Shown here one piece after another: positions 43,197-52,208 of a stretch of 64,000 bases of DNA (position 1 is the first letter of the stretch; each line of letters opens with the position of its first letter). The translations under genes and the position numbers were made by a program. Below the pieces are notes generated by a model. It was not told where the DNA came from. It did not search any database and saw nothing but the letters and a program-made list of their open reading frames with translations. This stretch comes from Mycolicibacterium sp. ND9-15 (lineage in GTDB: Bacteria > Actinomycetota > Actinomycetes > Mycobacteriales > Mycobacteriaceae): assembly GCF_035918395.1 (NCBI RefSeq), contig NZ_CP142362.1:3819501-3883500 (forward strand). The letters are read 5' to 3'.

Positions 43197-43213
43197 CTGC
43201 CGGTGCCCGGCAG
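43197..43213. promoter_or_regulatory. Inverted repeat in the divergent Rv1249c-type/MFS gap
   Basis: CTGCCGG-TGC-CCGGCAG has perfect 7-bp arms, 64 bp before the MFS start. It may be an operator or a leader hairpin. The rest of the 142-bp gap has only an A-tract (GAAGAAAAAAACGAG) near the MFS start. Confidence 0.35.
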
Positions 43214-43276
43214 TTATCGCGCTCACTGTCTGCCCGGCCGGGAAGAAAAAAACGAGAAGCGACGCTGACCATTCTC

Positions 43277-44569
43277 GTGGCACCATCACCGGCTGTGAAC
43301 CTGACGACCGCCCCCGCCTCGGTTGCGGAGGGACAGCCGCCGAGCCGCATCCGGATGATCGTCGTGCTTGGGGTGATGGTCGCGCTGGGTCCGCTGACCA
43401 TCGACATGTATCTGCCCGCGTTGCCGAAGATCGCCGACGAGCTGGGCGTGTCCTCGTCGGTCGCGCAGCTGACGCTCACCGGGACGCTCGCCGGGCTGGC
43501 GCTCGGCCAGCTCGTCGTCGGGCCGCTGTCGGACTCGCTGGGCCGCCGCCGACCGCTGATGGCCGGAATCGTGCTGCACATGTCGGCATCGCTGCTGTGC
43601 TTGTTCGCGCCGAACATCGAAGTGCTCGGGGTGGCCCGGGGACTGCAGGGGATGGGGGCTGCCGCGGCCATGGTGGTGGCGATCGCCGTCGTCGGTGATC
43701 TGTTCACCGACTCGGTCGCCGCAACGGTGATGTCTCGGCTGATGCTGGTGCTCGGCGTGGCGCCGGTGCTGGCCCCGTCGCTGGGCGCCGCGGTGCTGCT
43801 GAAGGCTTCCTGGCATTGGGTGTTCGCCGCGCTGGTGGTGATCGCCGGTCTGCTGCTGCTGGTGGCCGCGCTGGCGCTGCCAGAGACGCTGGCGGCCGGG
43901 CACCGCCGCCCATTGAAGGCGCGTGGCATCGCCGCGACGTACCTCGAGTTGCTGCGCGACGCCCGGTTCGTCGTGTTGGTCCTGGTCGCCGCCCTGGGTA
44001 TGTCAGGGCTGTTCGCCTACATCGCCGCCGCACCGTTCGTCCTGCAGGGCCGCTACGGACTGGATCAGCAGGCGTTCGCGCTCGTGTTCGGTGCGGGTGC
44101 GATCGCGTTGATCGCGGCAACGCAGTGCAACGTCGCCCTGCTGCGCCGGTTCACGCCGCAGACGATCGTGCTGTGGGCGCTCGTGGTGGCATCGGTCACC
44201 GGCGCGGTCTTCGTCGGCTTGTCGCTTGCGAAACTCGGCGGGCCGGCCGGTTTCGTCGTCCCGGTGTGGGTGATCCTGGCGGCGATGGGTCTCGTCATAC
44301 CGAACGCGCCCGCCGTGGCGTTGACCCGGCACCCCGACGCCGCGGGTACCGCAGCGGCTCTGCTCGGCGCCGCGCAGTTCGGCCTGGGGGCCGCGATCGC
44401 CCCGCTGGTCGGTGCGCTCGGCAACGACGAGTTCGCGCTGGCATCGGTGATGACGGTGGGTATGGTGATCGCGTTGCTCGCGCTCATGGCCGTCGGTGTC
44501 CCAGCGGCCGAACGCGCGGACGACTCCGAACACGACGTCACCGGCGACGTCGTGCCAGAGCCGGCCTGA
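43277..44569 (+). CDS. MFS drug exporter, Bcr/CflA type
   Basis: 430 residues, twelve predicted helices. The N-terminal TIDMYLPALPKIADELGVS is characteristic of Bcr/CflA multidrug exporters; GPLSDSLGRRRPLMAG is the MFS loop 2-3 motif A and GVAPVLAPSLGAAV motif C of antiporters. An acidic tail follows. GTG 43277 and GTG 43295 are both possible starts, with no strong ribosome site at either. It exports small drugs by proton antiport, by family. Next gene is also an MFS exporter, 85 bp away. Confidence 0.88.
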   Translation: MAPSPAVNLTTAPASVAEGQPPSRIRMIVVLGVMVALGPLTIDMYLPALPKIADELGVSSSVAQLTLTGTLAGLALGQLVVGPLSDSLGRRRPLMAGIVLHMSASLLCLFAPNIEVLGVARGLQGMGAAAAMVVAIAVVGDLFTDSVAATVMSRLMLVLGVAPVLAPSLGAAVLLKASWHWVFAALVVIAGLLLLVAALALPETLAAGHRRPLKARGIAATYLELLRDARFVVLVLVAALGMSGLFAYIAAAPFVLQGRYGLDQQAFALVFGAGAIALIAATQCNVALLRRFTPQTIVLWALVVASVTGAVFVGLSLAKLGGPAGFVVPVWVILAAMGLVIPNAPAVALTRHPDAAGTAAALLGAAQFGLGAAIAPLVGALGNDEFALASVMTVGMVIALLALMAVGVPAAERADDSEHDVTGDVVPEPA

Positions 44570-44654
44570 CACCGCGCAGCGCGAACGGTCCCACTTGTCG
44601 GGACCGGCCACGCTCCGTAGCGTCCGGGCCCGGCCGAGCACTGGTCGACTCGAG

Positions 44655-46598
44655 ATGTTCTCAACTGTTAGTCCCCGGCAGGACGCCTCCCCGAACCCTT
44701 GGCATGCGCTTTGGGCGATGATGGTCGGCTTTTTCATGATCCTGGTCGACGCGACGATCGTCGCCGTCGCCAATCCGTCGATCATGGCCAGGTTCGACGC
44801 GAGCTACGACGCCGTCCTCTGGGTCACCAGTGCTTACCTTCTCGCCTACGCGGTGCCGTTGCTTGTGGCGGGCCGCCTCGGCGACCGATTCGGGCCCAAG
44901 AACATCTACCTTCTCGGCCTGACCGTGTTCACGGTCGCATCCCTGTGGTGCGGACTGTCCGACACGATCGGGATGCTGATCGTCGCGCGCGTCGTTCAGG
45001 GGCTGGGCGCGGCCCTGTTGACGCCGCAGACGCTGTCGACGGTGACCCGCATCTTCCCCGTCGAACGGCGCGGTGTGGCGATGAGCGTGTGGGGTGCGAC
45101 GGCCGGTGTCGCGACGCTCGTCGGCCCGCTCGCCGGCGGGATTCTGGTCGACGCACTCGGCTGGCAGTGGATCTTCTTCGTCAACGTGCCCATCGGCGTG
45201 CTGGGCGTGGCGTTGGCGCTTCGGTTGATCCCCGAGTTGCCGAGGCACAGGCAGCGGTTCGACGTGCTGGGGGTGGTGCTCTCGGCGGTCGCGATGTTCC
45301 TGATCGTGTTCGCGCTGCAGGAGGGTCAGGCGCACGAGTGGACGCACTGGGTGTGGGGCCTGATGGCGCTGGGCACCGGGGCGATGGCCGCGTTCCTGTT
45401 CTGGCAGGCCGTCAACCCGAACGATCCGCTACTGCCGCTGGAGATCTTCCGCGACCGCGATTTCTCGCTGTCGACGTTCGGCGTCGCGACGATCGGGTTC
45501 GTGGCGACCGGGATGATCGTGCCGGTCATGTTCTACGCCCAGGCGGTGACTGGACTGTCGCCGACGCGATCGGCGCTGTTGACCGCGCCGATGGCGATCG
45601 CGACCGGGGTGTTGGCCCCGGTCGTCGGCTGGATCATCGACCGGTGGCATCCCCGTCCCGTGGTCGGTTTCGGCTTCTCGGTGCTCGCGATCTCGATGAC
45701 CTGGCTGTCGATCGAGATGTCGCCGACCACCCCGATCTGGCGACTGGTTCTGCCGCTGACCGCGACGGGCATCGGTATGGCGTTCATCTGGTCGCCGCTG
45801 GCCGCGACCGCGACCCGCAACCTGTCGCCGCGGTTGGCCGGTGCGGGCTCTGGCGTCTACAACGCCACCCGGCAGGTCGGGGCGGTGCTCGGCAGCGCCA
45901 GCATGGCGGCGTTCATGACGTGGCAAGTGAACTCCCAGATGCCCCCCTGGGCGACCGATTCGGCCCACGGTGCTGCCGGTGCGACGCAGCTACCGTCGTT
46001 TCTGCACGGACCGTTCGCGGCGGCCATGTCGCTGTCCTTGCTGCTACCCGCGTTCGTCGCGCTGTTCGGGGTGGTCGCGGCGCTGTTCCTGCTCGGCTAC
46101 GCGCGTGGGCCGCTCGACGATGACCACCCGCGGGCGGTCGAGCATGGGGACGATGACGGGGCGTTCGACGACGACGGTGACGACTACCTCGAATACACCG
46201 TCAGCTGGGATGACTTCGAACGCGCCGAGCCTGCGCTGTCAGGGATCGCCAAGCGAGAGCCGACGGCCGGGGCGCCGGCGCCGCGCGAAGAACCTCCGCC
46301 CGAGCAGGCCGGTGACTCGTGGCGCGCGATCCTCGACCAACTGCTCGCCGATATCCCCCCGGCACCGCGAGCCAAGCCGACCGCCGAACCGTTCGGCGGC
46401 ACGCACGGCGGTTGGCATGTCGATGACGAGCGGCGGTTCAACCCGTTGCAGCCGCCAGGCCCTCCTGCCGACGCCTATCCGCGCAACGGAGGTCACGACC
46501 GGCCCGTTCGCCATCAGGTCTGGAACGAGCGCTCTGTCCCCGGGCAGTTCAGGCCCAGGCCCAAAGGCAGGCACGCGCGCGGCGACGATCGCCAATGA
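44655..46598 (+). CDS. MFS drug exporter, DHA2 (EmrB/QacA) type with long tail (Rv1250)
   Basis: 647 residues. Fourteen helices: VDATIVAVANPSI is the DHA2 helix 1 motif, RLGDRFGPKNIYLLG motif A, and WGATAGVATLVGPLAGGILV motif C. From about residue 500 a cytosolic tail of about 145 residues is rich in Asp/Glu then Pro/Arg (EHGDDDGAFDDDGDDYLEY), absent in most DHA2 transporters. ATG 44655 (MFSTVSPRQ) is used; upstream same-frame sequence overlaps the previous gene. Convergent with the FAD dehydrogenase. Confidence 0.88.
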   Translation: MFSTVSPRQDASPNPWHALWAMMVGFFMILVDATIVAVANPSIMARFDASYDAVLWVTSAYLLAYAVPLLVAGRLGDRFGPKNIYLLGLTVFTVASLWCGLSDTIGMLIVARVVQGLGAALLTPQTLSTVTRIFPVERRGVAMSVWGATAGVATLVGPLAGGILVDALGWQWIFFVNVPIGVLGVALALRLIPELPRHRQRFDVLGVVLSAVAMFLIVFALQEGQAHEWTHWVWGLMALGTGAMAAFLFWQAVNPNDPLLPLEIFRDRDFSLSTFGVATIGFVATGMIVPVMFYAQAVTGLSPTRSALLTAPMAIATGVLAPVVGWIIDRWHPRPVVGFGFSVLAISMTWLSIEMSPTTPIWRLVLPLTATGIGMAFIWSPLAATATRNLSPRLAGAGSGVYNATRQVGAVLGSASMAAFMTWQVNSQMPPWATDSAHGAAGATQLPSFLHGPFAAAMSLSLLLPAFVALFGVVAALFLLGYARGPLDDDHPRAVEHGDDDGAFDDDGDDYLEYTVSWDDFERAEPALSGIAKREPTAGAPAPREEPPPEQAGDSWRAILDQLLADIPPAPRAKPTAEPFGGTHGGWHVDDERRFNPLQPPGPPADAYPRNGGHDRPVRHQVWNERSVPGQFRPRPKGRHARGDDRQ

Positions 46599-46639
46599 CG
46601 GCCGTACGCCGCCCGTGCCGACATCCCGGTCGACACGCT

Positions 46640-47992
46640 TCAGCTGAAAAGCACCGCGGGGTTGAGGTAGCCGGATGGGTCGAACGCCGCCTTCACGGTC
46701 CGCATCGCGACGATATCGGCGTCGGTGCGTGACATTCCGAGGTAGGCCCGCTTACGGGTGCCGACTCCGTGCTCGGAGCTGACGTTGCCGCCGAGGCGGG
46801 CGATGAGTTCCATCATCGCCGAGTACAGCACATGCTCGGGCTCGCTGGCGAGCGTGCACCGCACCAGGTTCAGATGCAGGTTGCCCTCACCGATGTGACC
46901 GAACAACACCGGAATCGCCTCTGGCGCATGGGTTGCGACCAGTTCGACCGCTTGGGTGGCGAATGATGCGATGGCCGAAATCGGCAGCGACACATCGAAC
47001 TTCAGTGGCGGCCCGTAAACGCCGAGCACGTCGGCGACGGCCTCGCGCACCTGCCAGATCCGCTGCTGTGCGGTCAGGTCGACGCCCACGGCCGGCTCGC
47101 CGTACAGATCGGCGCCATCGATCGCGTCGGCCAGCCGCTCGGTTTGGTCGCTGTCGCCGGCCAGTTCGATGAGCAACTGCCACGCGCCGTCGACGGGCGC
47201 GGGCACCCCGGCATACTCGCCGGTCAGTGCGCTGGCGCGCGCGTCGATCAACTCCAGCGCGGCGATACCGTCGAGGTCGCGGAAGACCCGTCCCGCGGCG
47301 ACGAGCGCGTCGAGGTCGGCGAACCCGCAGATCGCCGTCACGCGGTGGAGTGGGGCGGGGTACAGCCTCAGGTCGACAGCGGTGATAACGCCGAGCGTGC
47401 CCTCGGCGCCGACGAACAGCGACGCCAGGTCGTAGCCGGTGTTGTCCATCCGCACCCGGCTGTGCCGGTGCACCAAGGTGCCGTCGGGCAGCGCGACGTC
47501 CAACCCGATCACCTGCTCGCCCATGTTGCCGTAGCGCACGGTGCGCAGTCCGCCGGCGTTCGTCGACGCCATCCCTCCGACTGTCGCGGTGTCGCGTGCG
47601 GCCAGGTCGACGCCGAACAGCAGACCGTGCTCGGCGGCCGCGCGCTGCACCGCGGCCAGAGTCGCACCGGCGCCCACTGAGATTCGGCGCTCGGTGACGT
47701 CGACCGCGGAGACGTCGCGCAGCCGTTCGGTGGACAGCAGCACGTCGTCGTGCTCGGGTACGGTCCCGGCCACCAGCGATGTGCGGCCGCCTTGCACGGT
47801 GACATAAGCGCCCGCATCGCGGCAGGTACGCAGCACGGCGCCGACCTGGTCGGCCGACGCCGGACGCACCAGGGTGCTAGCCCGGCCGCGGTACCGGCCG
47901 GTGTGGTCGACGCTGCGCCCGGCGAGCACGTCGGGATCGGTGCTGACGTAGCCGTCCCCGACGATCCCGGCCAGCCGGTCGGTCAAGCTCAT
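46640..47992 (-). CDS. FAD-linked 2-hydroxyacid dehydrogenase/oxidase, GlcD-like
   Basis: 450 residues of the VAO/PCMH flavoprotein family. The FAD domain has TVQGGRTSLVAGTVP, GMASTNAGGLRTVRYGNM and LFVGAEGTLGVITAV. The C-terminal oxidase domain has FGHIGEGNLHLNLV and SSEHGVGTRKRAYL with metal/substrate His residues, ending in the conserved NP. It likely oxidises D-lactate, glycolate or D-2-hydroxyglutarate; the choice is open. Its ATG shares one base with the stop of the helicase gene (TAATG), so the two are coupled. A paralog lies at 57835-59199. Confidence 0.87.
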   Translation of the reverse strand: MSLTDRLAGIVGDGYVSTDPDVLAGRSVDHTGRYRGRASTLVRPASADQVGAVLRTCRDAGAYVTVQGGRTSLVAGTVPEHDDVLLSTERLRDVSAVDVTERRISVGAGATLAAVQRAAAEHGLLFGVDLAARDTATVGGMASTNAGGLRTVRYGNMGEQVIGLDVALPDGTLVHRHSRVRMDNTGYDLASLFVGAEGTLGVITAVDLRLYPAPLHRVTAICGFADLDALVAAGRVFRDLDGIAALELIDARASALTGEYAGVPAPVDGAWQLLIELAGDSDQTERLADAIDGADLYGEPAVGVDLTAQQRIWQVREAVADVLGVYGPPLKFDVSLPISAIASFATQAVELVATHAPEAIPVLFGHIGEGNLHLNLVRCTLASEPEHVLYSAMMELIARLGGNVSSEHGVGTRKRAYLGMSRTDADIVAMRTVKAAFDPSGYLNPAVLFS

Positions 47993-50900
47993 TACGCGGG
48001 TGTATCACACGGGGCCAGCGACAGGAACGCGCCGAGATCCACAAGGGCCGCCGGGGTGGACGGAAGATACTCGGTCAGCAGCGGCGAGCGCACGATCACC
48101 GTCCGATACATGGCGCGGCTGATCGCCACGTTGAGTCGGTTGCGGTTGAGCAGGAACGGCATCCCGCGCGGGATGTCCTCGATCGCCGAGGCCGTCATCG
48201 AAACGAACACGACGGCGGCCTCGCGGCCCTGCAGTTTGTCGACCGTGCCGACCAAGACGTCGCTCAGCCCCGCGCCCTCCAGCGCCGAGCGCACCTGCAA
48301 CACCTGGGCGTTGTACGGCGCGACGACGAGCACATCGTCCTGATCGAGCGCCCGGAAGCCGTGTTCGTCGGTCCAGAGCGCGCCGATCATTCCGCCGATC
48401 TCCTCGGCGATCACCGCGGCCTCTTCGGGACTTGAGGTGGAGCGTCCGTCGTGGGCGACACATCGGGTGTGCAGGCCCGGGTCGAAGCCGGCCAACGTGC
48501 GAGCGTCCGTCTTCGGGTGCGGCAGCAGCCGATTGTCATAGGACAGCGCGGAGTCAACCCGGCACAGCGCAGAGTGCATGCGGTGCGTGTGCTCAAGGAA
48601 ATAGCCGTACTCGACGGGTAACACGTCATGGCCTGCCATGAGCCAGCCGAGCGCCGAATGGTCGACGGGTTCGGGGTGACTCCCGGTAGACACCTGGCCG
48701 AGCTGTTGCGGATCGCCGAGAAGCATGATGTTGCGCGCTGCCCGAGCGACGGCGATCGTGTAGCCGAGCGAGAATTGACCGGCCTCGTCGATGGCGAGCA
48801 GGTCGAGGCGCTCCGATCCAACCCTGGCATCGTTGGCGAAATCCCATGCCGTGCCGCCGATCACGCACGCGTCGTGCTCGGCGAGAAAGGTTGCGTGGCC
48901 GTCGTCGCCGATCACCGTGAACCGATCGGTGGGCGCCGTGTCGTTGCTCGACTTCTTCGCGACGAGGCTCCGGTCGACCCCGGCGTGGACGATCTTGTTG
49001 AGCAGATGGGCGACCACCGAGTGCGACTGTGCGACGACGCCGACGGAACAACCGTGGTCGTTCACCAGCGATGCGATGACCCGCGCCGCGGTGAATGTCT
49101 TGCCGGTGCCGGGCGGACCGTGCACGGCGATGTACGACTTGTCGAGATCCAGGACCGCCGCGGTGATGGATGCGACATCGTTGTCGAGGCGTGGCAGACC
49201 GGCACCGGATCGTGTGATGGGTCGAGCGCGTCGCAGGATATCGACAACTGCGCACCTGGGGAGGCGGCTTTCGAGCACGGCGGTCGCCGTCTCGGTGGCC
49301 AATGCCTCGATGGCCTCTTCCAGCTTGGCGGTCGGGATCGGCTTCGCCGGTGTCAACGCCATCGGCAGGTTCGCGAAGTGTTCGGTGTCCACCGCAAGTT
49401 CCTCGACGAGAACCTCGACCGGAACCCCATCCACCTTGACAGTATCGACCACCGTCACATCGTGTGCGGCCCGGCGATCGGGGTGCTCGTCGTCGAGTCC
49501 GGCGGGAGCGGGACGGTCATAGAGGGCCCGCGGCCGCCCGTCGAGGGTGCCGCCCTGCAGCACTCCAGTGAGGCGAATATGCCTGCGGTACTTATGCTTC
49601 CGGGGTGGCTTGTGCCAGTCTTGTTCGACGGTGGCACTGTCGACGAGGAAGACGCCCGATACGTCGTCCCATTCGTCAACGGGGTGATTGAGCCGTTGGA
49701 AGTGCCCCCACCAGTACGGCTTTCGTTCCCGGGGGAGGTAGCCACGCGCGGTCTGGATCAGTGCGACGGCGGTCTGCTCCGGGGTACGGTCGGTACTCAC
49801 GCCGTCACCGGCGAACCCCTGCAGCACCTGTGCGGTTTCGTCGAGGGGCGGCACCGGATCGCCCTTCTCGGCGGGCCGGGTCAGATGTGTGACACCGCAC
49901 TCGAAAGCCCGCAGCAACAACCAGTCTCGCAACCGGCGCGTCGAACGACAGTCGTACTCGTTGTAGTCCCTGATCTCCTTGAGCACGCCGGCGGCTTCGT
50001 CCGTTCGGCCCTCGTCGAGCAGCGCGCGGTATCGCTCGTACTGCGTGATCGAGGCTGCGGCGTTGGTAACCTCACCCGAGCGCAGCTCCGAGCCCATGTA
50101 CAGGGGCTCCAGCGCCTTCAGCGAATAGGACGGGGCGCCGACGCGAAGGCTGCTACGAACGATCGGGAACAGATCGACCAGGACATCGGCCCGCAGTAGG
50201 TCGTCGACCTCGTCCTCGCCCACCCCGTAGCGGGCGGCCAACTCCAACAGCTTGGTGCGCTCGTACGCCGCGTAATGGTAGATGTGCATACCGGGATAGC
50301 GACTGCGGCGCTTGCGCACCAGGTTGAGGAAGTCGGTGAACGTCTTGCGTTCCGATCGTCGGTCCTCTGCCCACAGCGGGGTGAAGTTGTCGGCGGTGTC
50401 CAGGACTCCCCACATGTACTCCAGTCCCCAGGTGACGCCGTCGTCGGTCCACAAGGGATCACCCTCGAAGTCGAAGAAGAGGTCACCCGGGTCCTCCGCG
50501 GGAATCGCGCCGAGCGCGTCGCGGTCGGCGATCTCGAACTGAGGTAAACCGGTATCGAGCTGTCTGACCTGCAAGCGCGCCTGGGTACGCAGACCCGCGA
50601 GCGTGCTCGCCGCCATACCTTCGACGGGTCCCGACGACGTTGCGAGGGCCGCTACGGTGTCGATACCTGAGGAGCTCAGCGTTTCGCGCTGGGTCATCCG
50701 CATTCCAGCCACCAGCAGCACATCGTCGTCGGCGACCACGTTGGGCATACAGCACTCGCACCGCATGCACGCGCTGACCGCCGTATCGCGCCAGCCGACC
50801 GGGGCACCCGAGGCCAGGTGGGTGTCGAGCAGTTCGCGCAGGCGATCGCGTTGCTGCCGGTAGACCGGCACGAGATCGTCGACCGGATAGTCAACCGTGG

Positions 50901-51426
50901 TGCGGTCCCCGAGGATCAGGCTCGCTGTGTCCGCGATCGGGACGCCCATGCCGCGCAACGCATCGGCATAGCCCGCGATTTGCAGCAGCGCCTGGATCTT
51001 GGCGCGGCGGGCGAGTTTGGTGTCCAGTACCCGATACCGGTCGCCGTCGAGCACGACGAAGTCCGCGAAGCCGACGAACCGGTCGTCGAACAGGGCGGCT
51101 TGGTACACCACCGGCGGTCGCCGACCGAACGCGTCGGCGGTGGCGCGGGCGGCGGCCTGGAAGGCGGCCAGGGTGTACGCGGGTCGCCCGATCCGGACAA
51201 CGCCTTCGCCGTACTGGGCGACGAACGCGTCGAGCACCCGCTGCTCGTGTGCATCGCCCAACTCCGCGGTCCGGCGCAGCATCTCGTCCTCGCCTGCGAC
51301 CGCGGGACCCCGGCCGAGCTTCGCGTCGAATGCACGCAGCAGCGCGTACTCGCAGTGGGACGCCGCAGCGAGGTCGGAAGCGCTGTAGATGACGCGGGTT
51401 TCAGCGCCATGCGAGTCCACGAACAC
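47992..51426 (-). CDS. TM0106-type RecB-like nuclease fused to an SF1 helicase (Rv1251c)
   Basis: 1144 residues. The N-terminal third is a RecB-like PD-(D/E)xK nuclease (GFADFVVLDGDRYRVLDTKLA gives the D...DxK pattern) with a cysteine cluster CMRCECC near 225. An RNase-H-like domain starts at DLFFDFEGDP. The C-terminal helicase has Walker A HGPPGTGKTFTA near 768, Walker B IDEAGQFSLG, and motifs V-VI VGTVDKLQGREAAVVF then NRLNVAISRA of UPF1/Dna2-like SF1 enzymes. DNA repair or defence are both possible; widely kept in mycobacteria. Confidence 0.85.
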   Translation of the reverse strand: MFVDSHGAETRVIYSASDLAAASHCEYALLRAFDAKLGRGPAVAGEDEMLRRTAELGDAHEQRVLDAFVAQYGEGVVRIGRPAYTLAAFQAAARATADAFGRRPPVVYQAALFDDRFVGFADFVVLDGDRYRVLDTKLARRAKIQALLQIAGYADALRGMGVPIADTASLILGDRTTVDYPVDDLVPVYRQQRDRLRELLDTHLASGAPVGWRDTAVSACMRCECCMPNVVADDDVLLVAGMRMTQRETLSSSGIDTVAALATSSGPVEGMAASTLAGLRTQARLQVRQLDTGLPQFEIADRDALGAIPAEDPGDLFFDFEGDPLWTDDGVTWGLEYMWGVLDTADNFTPLWAEDRRSERKTFTDFLNLVRKRRSRYPGMHIYHYAAYERTKLLELAARYGVGEDEVDDLLRADVLVDLFPIVRSSLRVGAPSYSLKALEPLYMGSELRSGEVTNAAASITQYERYRALLDEGRTDEAAGVLKEIRDYNEYDCRSTRRLRDWLLLRAFECGVTHLTRPAEKGDPVPPLDETAQVLQGFAGDGVSTDRTPEQTAVALIQTARGYLPRERKPYWWGHFQRLNHPVDEWDDVSGVFLVDSATVEQDWHKPPRKHKYRRHIRLTGVLQGGTLDGRPRALYDRPAPAGLDDEHPDRRAAHDVTVVDTVKVDGVPVEVLVEELAVDTEHFANLPMALTPAKPIPTAKLEEAIEALATETATAVLESRLPRCAVVDILRRARPITRSGAGLPRLDNDVASITAAVLDLDKSYIAVHGPPGTGKTFTAARVIASLVNDHGCSVGVVAQSHSVVAHLLNKIVHAGVDRSLVAKKSSNDTAPTDRFTVIGDDGHATFLAEHDACVIGGTAWDFANDARVGSERLDLLAIDEAGQFSLGYTIAVARAARNIMLLGDPQQLGQVSTGSHPEPVDHSALGWLMAGHDVLPVEYGYFLEHTHRMHSALCRVDSALSYDNRLLPHPKTDARTLAGFDPGLHTRCVAHDGRSTSSPEEAAVIAEEIGGMIGALWTDEHGFRALDQDDVLVVAPYNAQVLQVRSALEGAGLSDVLVGTVDKLQGREAAVVFVSMTASAIEDIPRGMPFLLNRNRLNVAISRAMYRTVIVRSPLLTEYLPSTPAALVDLGAFLSLAPCDTPA

Positions 51427-51559
51427 GGTGCCACTGTATGTGACCCCGCCGACACCTCAGCGCCGCAGCGCTTCTCAGCTCGGTGGCCGGTCCTGAGGAT
51501 GGGGCTGTCTTCCTCGATTCGTCGTCAAAGGAGCCACGTCGGGTGAACAGCGGTCGCGG
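51427..51559. other. Gap between lprE and the nuclease-helicase gene
   Basis: 133 bp upstream of the nuclease-helicase and downstream of lprE, both on the minus strand. GCGCCGCAGCGC (51460-51471) is a short imperfect palindrome. No clear promoter, terminator or operator is seen. Confidence 0.35.
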
Positions 51560-52156
51560 TCAGCCGGTATTGCCGATCAGCTCGACACCGTTGCCGTTCC
51601 AGCGGAATCGGACCACGCTGTCGAGGCCTGGCATGCCGCTGGAGTAGCGCAGCGCGACGGTGTCGCCGGTGCTCTCCGAGCTGTCCACACCGTTGAACCC
51701 GTAGGTGTCGGGAACCCCGCTCGGGATGAACTTGCCCTGGTGGAACATCACCGCCCGGGTGTTGGCGTTCTCGGCGTTGGTGTTGGCCTTGACGATGACG
51801 ACCGACAACTGCGCGCACTCGTTGTAATTGCCGGCGATCGGCACCGGATACCAGCCCTGGTTGCTGCGCGGGTCCTTCGGCAATGCCGCGACGGCCTCCG
51901 TTATCTCCGGTGCGTTGAGGTTCACCGCGCACGGATCCGCGGGGGCTTGCGTGCTGGGCGGTGCGATCGTCGGAGTCGGCGCCGGCGGCGCCGGCGTCGC
52001 CGCGGGAGCGGGGGGTGTGGCCGACGGGGTCTTGGAGACCGTCGAGTCGCTGGCGCCACAACCGGCGACGAGCACCGCTGCGGTGCCGATGCAGCTGCAG
52101 ATGAGGACCGCCCACTTCACAACAGCGCACCGTACCGAACGGAAGGCCGGTGCCAT
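51560..52156 (-). CDS. lprE: Lipoprotein LprE
   Basis: 198 residues (Rv1252c). A long n-region precedes a hydrophobic core (VLICSCIGTAAVLVAGC) ending in the lipobox LVAGC. A Thr/Pro linker of 40 residues leads into an LppP/LprE domain with two cysteines (DPCAVNL, NECAQLS) and NYNECAQLSVVIVKA. GTG 52117 would give a more usual signal length than ATG 52156. Exposed at the outer membrane face; function not established here. Divergent from deaD with a 52-bp gap. Confidence 0.85.
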   Translation of the reverse strand: MAPAFRSVRCAVVKWAVLICSCIGTAAVLVAGCGASDSTVSKTPSATPPAPAATPAPPAPTPTIAPPSTQAPADPCAVNLNAPEITEAVAALPKDPRSNQGWYPVPIAGNYNECAQLSVVIVKANTNAENANTRAVMFHQGKFIPSGVPDTYGFNGVDSSESTGDTVALRYSSGMPGLDSVVRFRWNGNGVELIGNTG

Positions 52157-52193
52157 GGCACGCGGCGCGGCGGGTCGGGCAGCCGGTGGCTAT

Positions 52194-52199
52194 TAGACT
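52194..52199 (+). promoter_or_regulatory. -10 hexamer for deaD
   Basis: TAGACT lies 9 nt before the deaD ATG, giving a leader of only two or three nucleotides. It fits the TANNNT consensus. The 52-bp gap must also hold the lprE promoter. Confidence 0.4.
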
Positions 52200-52208
52200 C
52201 GGTAGCCG

